DNA of 14,499 bases from an uncultured Bacillota bacterium. GTDB lineage: Bacteria > Bacillota_I > Bacilli_A > RFN20 > CAG-826. A model generated the notes under the pieces. That model did no database searches, was not told the origin of the DNA, and saw nothing but the letters and a program-made list of their open reading frames with translations. The DNA lies in the NCBI GenBank assembly GCA_946612055.1, contig CAMOEH010000121.1:1-14499 (forward strand), read 5' to 3'. Each line of letters opens with the position of its first letter. Position 1 is the first letter of the stretch. The position numbers and the translations under genes were made by a program. Of the stretch, positions 8,253 to 14,499 are shown one piece after another.

Positions 8253-8411
8253 TATAAAAAGGCCCAAAAAAAGTGCTTCACAATTCTTCTATATGGCTTA
8301 TCTTAAAAACTCAGGAAGCAAAAAATGAAGCACCTGAGGAGCCTATCTTGGAACGGACAATGCTGCAGGATAATTTCCTCTTCTGTCTTTAGTGGCTTAG
8401 GGTTCTAAGCC
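8253..8411 (+). promoter_or_regulatory. Structured 5' leader of uraA: possible promoter, pseudoknot and attenuator
   Basis: The 266 bases between apt and uraA hold no gene. TATAAA (8253-8258) may be a -10, which would start the RNA just before the first stem; the -35 is poor. GTGCTTCA (8273-8280) pairs with TGAAGCAC (8326-8333). CTCAG inside that loop (8310-8314) pairs with CTGAG just after it (8334-8338), forming an H-type pseudoknot with an A-rich strand (8320-8325). A further imperfect hairpin (about 8356-8387) joins it to the terminator. The 7-mer TGGCTTA occurs both in the pseudoknot loop (8294-8300) and in the terminator's 5' arm (8393-8399), so the two could compete for TAAGCC (8406-8411). 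I do not recognise a known riboswitch class or a PyrR-binding loop. The function is inference. Confidence 0.5.
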
Positions 8412-8420
8412 TCTTTTTTT
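8394..8420 (+). terminator. Intrinsic terminator in the uraA leader (attenuator candidate)
   Basis: GGCTTAG (8394-8400), loop GGTT, CTAAGCC (8405-8411), then TCTTTTTTT. It sits only 19 bases before the uraA start and just upstream of its Shine-Dalgarno. It therefore either ends prs-apt transcripts or conditionally controls entry into uraA-upp. Confidence 0.85.
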
Positions 8421-8439
8421 GCCCCGGGGGAGGTAAAAA

Positions 8440-9909
8440 ATGGAAGAAAGAAAACTGCTGTTCGACGTGGATGAGGTTCCGCCTAAGGTAGGATCTCGCA
8501 TCGTCTTGGCCATCCAACACGTGTTGGCCATGTTTGTCGCTTGCATTACGGTCCCGATGATCGTTTTCAGCGGCTATGTCACTCCGTCAGGAAAACCGCT
8601 TGCCGGATTGATGATTGCCCCAACCTTAGTTAGTGCTGGCATTGGGACGCTATTCTATTTATTCGTCACGAAGAAAAGAAGCCCGATGTTCTTAGCCTCG
8701 AGCTTTGCCTATATGGCAGCCATGTCGGCCGCCATCGCCATCAATCGCCAGGAAGTGGTTATCGATGGCCAATTTGTCGGCTATACCGCGAACCTTTGGC
8801 TCTTACCGATTGGCATGGCCATGGTTGGTGCTGTTTATTGCCTTGTTGCCTTGCTCATTAAGCTCTTCGGCGTTGGCTGGCTTAACAAATTGCTCCCGCC
8901 GATCGTTGTTGGACCTGTCATCATGGTTATCGGCCTTTCTTTGGCTGGTAGCGCCATTGGCAATCTTACGAGTGGACCTGGCGGCTATAACTGGGTCGCG
9001 ATATCCTCAGGCCTTATCGCCATGGTGGTCACTGCCGTCTGCGCTTTCTTCGGAAAGAAAACAATCTCACTTATCCCATTCCTTTTAGGTATGGCGGCCG
9101 GTTATGTCTTTGCGGCCATCATGACGGGCATCGGATATGGCGCACAATCGGATTACATGAAAGTCGTCAGCTTCGATCCACTTATCTCGACTTTCGGTCA
9201 TATCCGCGTCACGTCCTTCATCGATTATCCGAAATTCCTCTTCTTGGCTTCCGTGCAGCATCCTGAAGGAGTTGGGGTTTTGACCGATATTCCGTTAACT
9301 GGAGCCGCGGTTGGAAAAACTGCTTTGCTCTTCATTCCCGTCAGCTTTGTTACCATCTGCGAACACATCGGCGACCACAAGAATATGTCGGGCATCCTTG
9401 GACGCGACTTGCTCCAAGATCCTGGACTTACCAGAACTCTTATCGGCGATGGCGTTGCCACGGCGATCTCTGGCACGACCTGCGGCGCGGCCAATACGAC
9501 CTATGGTGAAAACGTCGCGGTTGTCGGCGTCACCCGCATCGCTTCGGTCCGTGTCATCCTTCTTGCTTGCTTAATCGCGATTGGCCTTGGCTTCTTCTCA
9601 CCCTTGATGGCCTTGACCCAAACGATTCCCGCCTGCGTTACTGGCGGCGTCTCCTTGATCCTTTATGGCTTCATTGCCTCTAGTGGCGTCAAGATGCTCA
9701 TCCACGAGAAAGTCGATATGAGCAAAACCAGAAACATCTTCGTTGCCTCGGTTATCCTTATCGCTGGCATCGGCGGACTTGTCTTCAACTTCGGCAAGCC
9801 AGGAGCAGAACCGGTCGTTACGATTACCTCGGTTGCCGTCTCCATGATCCTTGGCATCATCATGAATCTCATCCTCCGCGAAAAGAAAGAGCCGGAAGCG
9901 GCGGAATGA
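8440..9909 (+). CDS. uraA: Uracil permease, NCS2 (UraA/PyrP) family
   Basis: It imports uracil across the cytoplasmic membrane, probably by proton symport. The 489 residues are almost all hydrophobic segments, consistent with the 14-helix NCS2 fold. Signature regions are the N-terminal LAIQHVLAMFVACITVP, CEHIGDHKNMSGILGRDL, and the block DPGLTRTLIGDGVATAISG followed by NTTYGENVAVVGVTRIASVRV. The two Glu expected to bind substrate and proton in E. coli UraA (E241, E290) correspond to E308 and E357, with the same spacing of 49. The ATG at 8440 has GGGGGAGG with a six-base gap. upp follows after 26 bases, which points to uracil rather than xanthine as substrate. Expression is probably set by the leader terminator just upstream and perhaps by the cre-like site at 8180. 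Confidence 0.93.
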   Translation: MEERKLLFDVDEVPPKVGSRIVLAIQHVLAMFVACITVPMIVFSGYVTPSGKPLAGLMIAPTLVSAGIGTLFYLFVTKKRSPMFLASSFAYMAAMSAAIAINRQEVVIDGQFVGYTANLWLLPIGMAMVGAVYCLVALLIKLFGVGWLNKLLPPIVVGPVIMVIGLSLAGSAIGNLTSGPGGYNWVAISSGLIAMVVTAVCAFFGKKTISLIPFLLGMAAGYVFAAIMTGIGYGAQSDYMKVVSFDPLISTFGHIRVTSFIDYPKFLFLASVQHPEGVGVLTDIPLTGAAVGKTALLFIPVSFVTICEHIGDHKNMSGILGRDLLQDPGLTRTLIGDGVATAISGTTCGAANTTYGENVAVVGVTRIASVRVILLACLIAIGLGFFSPLMALTQTIPACVTGGVSLILYGFIASSGVKMLIHEKVDMSKTRNIFVASVILIAGIGGLVFNFGKPGAEPVVTITSVAVSMILGIIMNLILREKKEPEAAE

Positions 9910-9935
9910 CTTATCATTAGAAAAGAGGTGTCGAT

Positions 9936-10577
9936 ATGAACGAAGATAACATCATTATTCTCAACCATCCTCTTTTGACGCACAAAATTTCCTTGCTCCG
10001 CGATAAAAGGACTCGCACCAGTGACTTCCGCGTCCTGGTTAAGGAAATCGCGGTCCTTGAAGGATATGAAGCGTTGAAGAACATCAAAACGAAGATGGTC
10101 GAGCTAGAAACCCCCATTGAAAAGACGGTTCAGCCGATGATCGTTGCCAAATCCGTCTGCTTCGTCCCAATCCTTAGGGCTGGCATGGGCATGGTCGATG
10201 GCTTCACGGATCTTGTGCCGAACGCCTCGGTTGGCCATATTGGCTTATATCGCGATGAAGTTACCCACGAGCCGCATGCTTATTATTGCAAGCTCCCTTC
10301 CGACCTAGATAGCAAGGACGTGTATCTGCTTGATCCGATGCTTGCTACTGGCGGTAGCGCAATTGACGCGGTGAAAACGCTCCGCAAGCACGGCGCCAAA
10401 AACATTCGCTTTGTTTGCATCATCGCTGCTCCAGAAGGCGTCAAAGCCTTCCATGAGGCTAATCCGGATATCCCCCTCTATATTGGGGCGCTAGACCGGC
10501 AGCTTAACGACAGGGCTTATATTTGCCCTGGCTTAGGCGATGCTGGCGACCGCATCTTCGGTACGACCAACAAATAA
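9936..10577 (+). CDS. upp: Uracil phosphoribosyltransferase
   Basis: It converts uracil and PRPP to UMP and PPi in the cytoplasm, the first step after uptake by the permease encoded just upstream. The 213 residues are close to the family norm (about 209). The N terminus contains HPLLTHKISLLRDKRT, followed by VPILRAGMGMVDG (77-89), the PRPP loop YLLDPMLATGGSA (130-142) and the uracil-binding C-terminal motif YICPGLGDAGDRIFGT (195-210). Every expected block is present. AGAGGTG (9924-9930) lies before the ATG. It is the last gene of the uraA-upp unit and is closed by a strong bidirectional terminator. Confidence 0.97.
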   Translation: MNEDNIIILNHPLLTHKISLLRDKRTRTSDFRVLVKEIAVLEGYEALKNIKTKMVELETPIEKTVQPMIVAKSVCFVPILRAGMGMVDGFTDLVPNASVGHIGLYRDEVTHEPHAYYCKLPSDLDSKDVYLLDPMLATGGSAIDAVKTLRKHGAKNIRFVCIIAAPEGVKAFHEANPDIPLYIGALDRQLNDRAYICPGLGDAGDRIFGTTNK

Positions 10578-10584
10578 CCAACAT

Positions 10585-10619
10585 AAAAGGCGGGCCTCCT
10601 AAGTTGGGACCCGCCTTTT
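10585..10619. terminator. Bidirectional terminator between upp and hpt
   Basis: AAAAGGCGGG (10585-10594) pairs with CCCGCCTTTT (10610-10619) around a 15-base loop. Either strand reads a GC-rich stem ending in a T-run, so it can end upp transcripts rightward and hpt transcripts leftward. Confidence 0.9.
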
Positions 10620-10630
10620 CCTTATTTATT

Positions 10631-11185
10631 TTATTTAATTAAGGATGCGTCTGCTTTCTTGATTTCTTCTTCGTCAGGAACGTAAACATAGGGGACATTA
10701 CGAAAAAGATCGCGGTAATCTAGTCCATAACCAACAACGAATTTCGGCTTTTCGAGAACTTTACCAACATAGTCGGCTTCGACTTGGACTTTCCTCATCG
10801 AAGGTTTATCCAGCAAAGAGCAGACAATGATTTCCTTTGGTCCTTTTTTCTGAAGATGCTCTTTTAAGGTCTTCATCGTAAGCCCGGTGTCGATGACGTC
10901 TTCGATGACGACAACAACGCGGCCTGAGATATCAATAGACACGTCACGGTCAAACGCGATCTTCCCCGTAGAAGAAGTTCCAGAATAACTGCGGGCTTGG
11001 ATGTAATCGAAGAGGATGCTCCGCTTGACGTTTTTCATCAAATCGGCGGTGAAATTAAGTGCCCCGCGCATAACGCATAAAAAGACGGGCAATTTTCTTT
11101 CTTTCTCCAAACGCTTCGTTAGCTTTTTGCCAATCTGCTCACAGATTTGGAGAATCTCGCCGTGACTTAAGACGATTTCTTTCAT
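10631..11185 (-). CDS. hpt: Hypoxanthine(-guanine) phosphoribosyltransferase
   Basis: It salvages hypoxanthine and guanine with PRPP to give IMP and GMP plus PPi. The 184 residues match bacterial Hpt length (about 180). Motifs are MRGALNFTADL (39-49), the PRPP loop VVIEDVIDTGLTM (92-104, acidic pair E95 and D96) and the base-binding C-terminal region FVVGYGLDYRDLFRNVPYV (149-167). The ATG at 11185 gives the family N terminus; a GAG 10-12 bases upstream is only a weak ribosome site. It is transcribed alone, convergent to upp, and shares its terminator. A promoter with an embedded cre-like operator lies upstream. In some Bacilli hpt is next to tilS/ftsH, which is not the case here. Confidence 0.96.
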   Translation of the reverse strand: MKEIVLSHGEILQICEQIGKKLTKRLEKERKLPVFLCVMRGALNFTADLMKNVKRSILFDYIQARSYSGTSSTGKIAFDRDVSIDISGRVVVVIEDVIDTGLTMKTLKEHLQKKGPKEIIVCSLLDKPSMRKVQVEADYVGKVLEKPKFVVGYGLDYRDLFRNVPYVYVPDEEEIKKADASLIK

Positions 11186-11235
11186 GGGTTGTTCTCATAT
11201 TATTGTAACGGCCCTTCTCTTTTAGAGAGAGGGAA

Positions 11236-11264
11236 ATTTCATGAAAGCGCTTCAACGGTAACAA
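11236..11264 (-). promoter_or_regulatory. hpt promoter with cre-like operator in the spacer
   Basis: On the minus strand TTGTTA (11264-11259), a 17-base spacer and TGAAAT (11241-11236) form a moderate sigma-A promoter (4 of 6 at each box). The spacer contains a near-palindrome, read on the plus strand as TGAAAGCGCTTCAA (11242-11255), matching the cre consensus at 13 of 14 positions. The operator touches the -10, as at the 8180 site. The expected leader of about 45 bases can form a TCTCT/AGAGA hairpin (11216-11228). Confidence 0.55.
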
Positions 11265-11470
11265 GATAAGAAAAAAGAAAGATCTAAAATTTTGAATTTC
11301 AATACACGTATCCCTTAAAAATGGGCGACACTTTATTACGGAAAAGAGCAAAATCGCTCAAAATATTTGCAAATTTCGGGGACGTGCATGCAATTTTTTA
11401 AATTTATTACTTGCGCGAAGGCGCGTAAAAGAATTACGATTTACTTATCCTTGGAAATTGGAGGGAAATT

Positions 11471-12697
11471 ATGTCAACTGAAAACAAGGCGAAAAAGAGC
11501 CTCGGCAGCAAGCTCTTGATCGTAGGACTCATTGCGATTGTCCTTTCTTTGGCTGCACTTGTTGTTTGCGGACTCACCAACATGATTCCGTGGGACAACG
11601 CGGATAACGCCTACAATGCCAACTGGGGCATCAAGGCGGCTACCGGATGGTTCTGGGGCTCCTTTGTTACCGATCCAGGCTGGGCTGGAGGCGGACGTAC
11701 CGTTCGCGGCAGCGAAAACATCTGGCGCTTCCTCGCCGTTGTTATGGTCTACGCTGGCGGATCGCTCTCTCTTGCTGGCATCATTGCTTCTCTTGCCATG
11801 AAGCAGCCGAAGAAGATCCTCAACTTCCTCGTTGTGATGTTTGGAGTCTTCTATCTCTCTTACCTCGTCGTTTCTATCGCCGTCCCGCTTGCTTTATTTG
11901 ACACCGTTATCATGTGGGATTGCGCCTACTTCGGCTACATGATCGTCACGATCATCGCCGTCTTCGGTTTCATCCTTGCCATTGCTTCTTGCGTCGTCGA
12001 AGCCAAAGCCGTCGTTGCCGCTAAGAAAGCCGAAAAAGAAGCAGAAGAAAAGAAAGAAGAGCCCGTCGAAGAAAAAGCCGCTGGCCTCTCCGAAGAAGAA
12101 GTCAAAGCTATTGTCGAAAAATATCTTGCCAAGCACGTTGACGACAAGCACAAAGAAAATGCTCCTGTCGCTGCGAAGGTTGAAGAAAAGAAAGAACCCG
12201 AACCGGAACCGAAGAAAGAACCAGAACCCGAGCCGGTTAAGGAAGAAAAGAAAGAAGAAGAAGTCAAAGCCGAAGTTGCTGGAGAAAATGATCCCTTCGC
12301 TGGCCTTGGCTCTCGCCGTCGTCGCGCTTCCTTCGAAACTCGTTTGAAGAATTCCGAATACGATCTCCGTCATAAATACTATGATTTGCGCGACTACATC
12401 AAATCCTATGGCGTGAAGAACCGTATCTCGATCCCTGGTGATACTTTCTCTGCTCACCGCGAGAAATACGTCTTCATCACCATCGTCGGCAAGCACATCA
12501 AAGCTTACTTCGCTCTCAACCCTGCCGATTATGCCGAATCCACCATCCCCGTGTCTCACAACACGGCGAAGAAATACGAAGATCTCCCCTTGGAAATCAA
12601 GATTAAGAGTGATCTCTCCTTCCGCCGCGCTTGCAAGCTCGTCGATGACCTCATGGCCAAAAAAGGCATGACCAAGGTAGAAGAAAAAGGCGAATAA
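11471..12697 (+). CDS. Four-TM membrane protein with charged linker and uncharacterised C-terminal domain
   Basis: I do not recognise a named function. The 408 residues contain four likely membrane helices (about 14-38, 86-109, 115-143, 148-176). A Trp-rich outer loop (39-85: W41, W52, W60, W62, W71, W85) lies between helices one and two. A long Lys/Glu-rich region (180-270) follows, with a PEPEPKKEPEPEP repeat at about 243-255. A basic SRRRR is at 281-285. The C-terminal domain (about 287-400) contains FETRLKNSEYDLRHKYYDLR, SRIS-like NRIS, GKHIKAYFALNPADY and KKYEDLPLEIKIKSDLSFRRA. I have the impression of similar domains in many Bacillota membrane or cell-envelope proteins, without a known role. 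The charged part should be cytoplasmic. GGAGGG (11460-11465) precedes the ATG. It is a single-gene unit with its own terminator. Confidence 0.85.
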   Translation: MSTENKAKKSLGSKLLIVGLIAIVLSLAALVVCGLTNMIPWDNADNAYNANWGIKAATGWFWGSFVTDPGWAGGGRTVRGSENIWRFLAVVMVYAGGSLSLAGIIASLAMKQPKKILNFLVVMFGVFYLSYLVVSIAVPLALFDTVIMWDCAYFGYMIVTIIAVFGFILAIASCVVEAKAVVAAKKAEKEAEEKKEEPVEEKAAGLSEEEVKAIVEKYLAKHVDDKHKENAPVAAKVEEKKEPEPEPKKEPEPEPVKEEKKEEEVKAEVAGENDPFAGLGSRRRRASFETRLKNSEYDLRHKYYDLRDYIKSYGVKNRISIPGDTFSAHREKYVFITIVGKHIKAYFALNPADYAESTIPVSHNTAKKYEDLPLEIKIKSDLSFRRACKLVDDLMAKKGMTKVEEKGE

Positions 12698-12713
12698 CCT
12701 GAAATCTTAAATG

Positions 12714-12741
12714 AAACCGGCTTCGGCCGGTTTTCTTTTGC
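12714..12741 (+). terminator. Intrinsic terminator with UUCG tetraloop
   Basis: AAACCGGC (12714-12721) and GCCGGTTT (12726-12733) form a perfect 8-bp stem closed by TTCG, followed by TCTTTT. It ends transcription of the four-TM protein gene and separates it from the flavodiiron gene. Confidence 0.93.
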
Positions 12742-12793
12742 CTTTCCCTTTATTATTAAGGGAAAGAACATTAAAATGGTCGTGAGGTGAATT

Positions 12794-14134
12794 ATGCATA
12801 ACGAAATCAAAATCAAAGAAGGCCTTTATTACGTAGGCGGAAGCGATCGAAGGATTGCTTTATTTGAAAACATCTATCCTGTTCCTAAAGGCGTTTCTTA
12901 TAACAGCTATCTTTTCTTGGATGAGAAGACGTTGCTTCTCGATACGGTGGATCACGCCATATCCGATGTCTATTTTGAAAACATCGATTTCTTGCTTGGG
13001 GAAAGGAAGCTTGACTACCTCCTAATTACCCATATGGAGCCAGATCATGCTTCGCGAATTGGGGAGCTTGTCTTACGTCATCCGGAAGTGACGGTCATCG
13101 TCAACGCGATGTCGAAAAAATTCCTCCAAAATTATTTCCCAAAACTACAAGCCAACCTTCTCGTCGTCAAAGAGGGAGACGAACTTTCTATTGGCAAACA
13201 CGTCTTTGCTTTCTTGATGGCTCCGATGGTCCATTGGCCAGAAGTCATGTTTGCTTATGAAAAAAGCGAAAAGATTCTTTTCTCTGCGGATGCCTTTGGC
13301 ACCTTCGGCGCGTTATCAGGAGATATCTATGCTTCCTCTTACAATTTCGATTGGGAGGAGGCGAGACGTTATTATTCCAATATCGTTGGCAAATATGGTG
13401 ACCAGGTATGTAATGTGCTTAAGAAGGCTAGTGCCTTCGTTATTGAAATGATCTGCCCCTTGCATGGTCCGACCCATCAAGAAGATATTCCTTCTTTATT
13501 GGAAGCGTATAAAAAATGGGCTACCTATGAAGCGGAAGATCAAGATGGCGTGATGATTGCCTATTCTTCGGTTTATGGGGATACGGCCAATGCGGTTGAA
13601 ATCTTGGCCAAACAAATCGTTGAAAAAGGCATCAGGAACATTGTTGTTTATGATGTTTCCAAAACCGATCCTTCTTATTTGATCGGCGAAGCTTTCCGCG
13701 TGAAAACGATTGTCTTAGCCGCGACGACTTATAACGCTGGCGTCTTCGCGAAGATGGAAGATTTCCTCCACGATCTTGCCCATCATAAGATTCGTAATCG
13801 CACGATTGCTTTCATTGAAAATGGCTCTTGGGCTCCAGCGGCCAAAGCGAACATGAAAAAGATTTTAGAAGAGCTAACCGGCATCCAATATTTGGAAGAA
13901 ACGTTGACGATTGCTTCTTCTTTAAAAGAAGAGCAACTCCCGGAACTTGAGAAGATTGCGGATGCAGTTGCTTCTTCCATCAAAGGGGATAACAAACCCA
14001 AAGAAGAAAAGAAACGCTATGGATGGCGTTGCAAGATTTGTGGCTACGTTTATGAAGGCGATGATTTGCCTAATGATTTTTCTTGCCCGTTATGTGGCCA
14101 TCCAGCGGAAGATTTTGAACGAATCGAATTATAA
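12794..14134 (+). CDS. Flavodiiron protein fused to C-terminal rubredoxin
   Basis: It reduces O2 to water or NO to N2O in the cytoplasm, protecting anaerobic enzymes. Three domains are seen in 446 residues. The first is a metallo-beta-lactamase-like diiron domain (1-250), with the full ligand set H80, E82, D84 (THMEPDH), H147 (MVHWPE), D166 (ADAFG) and H224 (LHGP). The second is a flavodoxin-like FMN domain (about 252-395) with the phosphate loop YSSVYGDT at 257. The third is rubredoxin (410-446) with Cys 413, 416, 431 and 434. The attached rubredoxin means electrons can reach FMN within one chain, as in E. coli the NorV protein does. GAGGTG lies before the ATG. The gene stands alone between two terminator-like structures. 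No rubredoxin reductase is visible here. Confidence 0.96.
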   Translation: MHNEIKIKEGLYYVGGSDRRIALFENIYPVPKGVSYNSYLFLDEKTLLLDTVDHAISDVYFENIDFLLGERKLDYLLITHMEPDHASRIGELVLRHPEVTVIVNAMSKKFLQNYFPKLQANLLVVKEGDELSIGKHVFAFLMAPMVHWPEVMFAYEKSEKILFSADAFGTFGALSGDIYASSYNFDWEEARRYYSNIVGKYGDQVCNVLKKASAFVIEMICPLHGPTHQEDIPSLLEAYKKWATYEAEDQDGVMIAYSSVYGDTANAVEILAKQIVEKGIRNIVVYDVSKTDPSYLIGEAFRVKTIVLAATTYNAGVFAKMEDFLHDLAHHKIRNRTIAFIENGSWAPAAKANMKKILEELTGIQYLEETLTIASSLKEEQLPELEKIADAVASSIKGDNKPKEEKKRYGWRCKICGYVYEGDDLPNDFSCPLCGHPAEDFERIEL

Positions 14135-14148
14135 AAGCATATGCTTTT
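14133..14148. repeat. Perfect 16-bp palindrome between the flavodiiron gene and degV
   Basis: AAAAGCATATGCTTTT is self-complementary over 16 bases and begins inside the flavodiiron stop codon. As RNA it gives a short 6-bp stem ending in T4, so it could be a weak terminator. As DNA it could be an operator for the next gene, whose start is 28 bases away. Confidence 0.55.
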
Positions 14149-14176
14149 CGGTGTAGAATATTAGAAAGAGGCATTT

Positions 14177-14499
14177 ATGAAACCATTTGCATTGTTGAGT
14201 GACAACTCCTGCGCCTTCACCAAAGATTTGCGTGAGCGCTTCAAAATTGATGGCATCGTTTTTGGAAACATCCAATATCCCGATGGCCATACCGAGAAAG
14301 CCGACATCGACTGGGAAAGGACGACCCCAGAAGAATATTTCGGCTCGATGACTAGCAAGAAATTCATTTATAAGACAAGCTGCGCCAACATCGATGAAAT
14401 CAAAGATCTCTATCGTCCGTTCCTCGAAGATGGACGTGACATCCTCATGGTCACGATTTCTAGCGCTTTGTCGGGAACTTATCAATTCGCGGTCAAAGC
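14177..14499 (+). CDS. DegV family protein, 3'-truncated by the window
   Basis: The frame is open from ATG 14177 to the window end (107 residues seen; full proteins are about 280). It begins MKPFALLSDNSCAFT, has DWERTTPEEYF, YKTSCANIDE and the diagnostic VTISSALSGTYQ. These correspond to the DegV pattern of a Ser-rich D-S start, KTSxPS and ISSxLSGTYQ, whose members bind fatty acids. Some members (FakB) hand fatty acids to the kinase FakA for phospholipid synthesis. In this copy the KTSQPS position reads KTSCAN and the start reads SDNSCAFT instead of TDSTAD, so it may be a divergent subgroup. AAAGAGG (14165-14171) is the ribosome site. Its partner FakA is not visible, so the exact role is open. 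Confidence 0.88.
   Translation, partial: MKPFALLSDNSCAFTKDLRERFKIDGIVFGNIQYPDGHTEKADIDWERTTPEEYFGSMTSKKFIYKTSCANIDEIKDLYRPFLEDGRDILMVTISSALSGTYQFAVK

Noticed and set aside
8174..8393. Known purine (xpt-type), PRPP/guanidine (ykkC) or preQ1 riboswitch
   Set aside because: None of their conserved core sequences can be found in the leader.
8421..8430. GCCCCGGGGG next to the uraA ribosome site as a sequestering hairpin
   Set aside because: CCCC and GGGG are adjacent with no loop, so they cannot fold on themselves; pairing to more distant C-runs is not convincing.
11411..11440. CGCG-AAGG-CGCG hairpin and TTGCGC/TACGAT promoter before the four-TM gene
   Set aside because: The hairpin has no T-run, the hexamers match poorly and the spacer is 18 bases. 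A promoter must exist here but I cannot place it.
11894..12559. 221-residue minus-strand open frame rich in Phe
   Set aside because: It is the antisense shadow of the Lys/Glu-rich linker (GAA/AAG read in reverse gives TTC/CTT), with no ribosome site and no domain.
1..14499. Mobile elements, CRISPR, tRNA or a UGA=Trp code
   Set aside because: No transposase, direct-repeat array or cloverleaf was seen. TGA is used as a stop and Trp is encoded by TGG throughout.

Overview
The window reads as chromosomal DNA of a low-to-moderate GC member of the Bacillota, most likely an uncultured, gut-type anaerobe from the Bacilli near the Erysipelotrichia/RF39-like groups. The taxonomic guess is inference. 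It rests on the Gram-positive-style lipoprotein with a Ser/Glu-rich stalk, catabolite-type (cre-like) operators, a pyrophosphate-type phosphofructokinase, dependence on purine and pyrimidine salvage, and a rubredoxin-fused flavodiiron protein. Trp is TGG, and TGA closes several genes, so the standard bacterial code is in use rather than the Mycoplasma code.

Bases 1-5347 hold a tightly packed forward gene string for glycan handling. It contains the C-terminal part of a surface protein with Ig-like and lectin-like domains and a C-terminal membrane anchor, then a cytoplasmic GH36 alpha-galactosidase (11-base overlap), then a lipoprotein with a right-handed beta-helix resembling GH28 (4-base ATGA overlap). 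This string ends at a terminator embedded in the 3' end of the convergent gene.

Bases 5348-11185 form a PRPP/pyrophosphate-centred block. A predicted PPi-dependent phosphofructokinase (minus strand) is divergent from prs-apt. Next comes a structured leader with an intrinsic terminator, then uraA-upp, then a bidirectional terminator shared with the convergent hpt. Prs makes PRPP; Apt, Upp and Hpt use it to capture bases and release PPi; the phosphofructokinase is predicted to use PPi as phosphoryl donor. Three palindromes matching the CcpA cre consensus (one perfect, two with one mismatch) lie in the three intergenic regions that drive these genes.

Bases 11471-14499 hold unrelated single-gene units: a four-TM membrane protein with a charged linker and an uncharacterised C-terminal domain, ended by a UUCG-loop terminator; a flavodiiron protein fused to rubredoxin for O2/NO reduction; and the 5' part of a DegV-family lipid-binding protein cut by the window edge. 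No tRNA, rRNA, CRISPR array, insertion sequence or phage gene was recognised.

The most interesting points are the pseudoknot-capable leader before uraA, the shared operators, the pairing of a PPi-PFK with PPi-producing salvage enzymes, the GH28-like protein that keeps three Asp but has Phe in place of the usual His, and the non-LPXTG C-terminal anchor.
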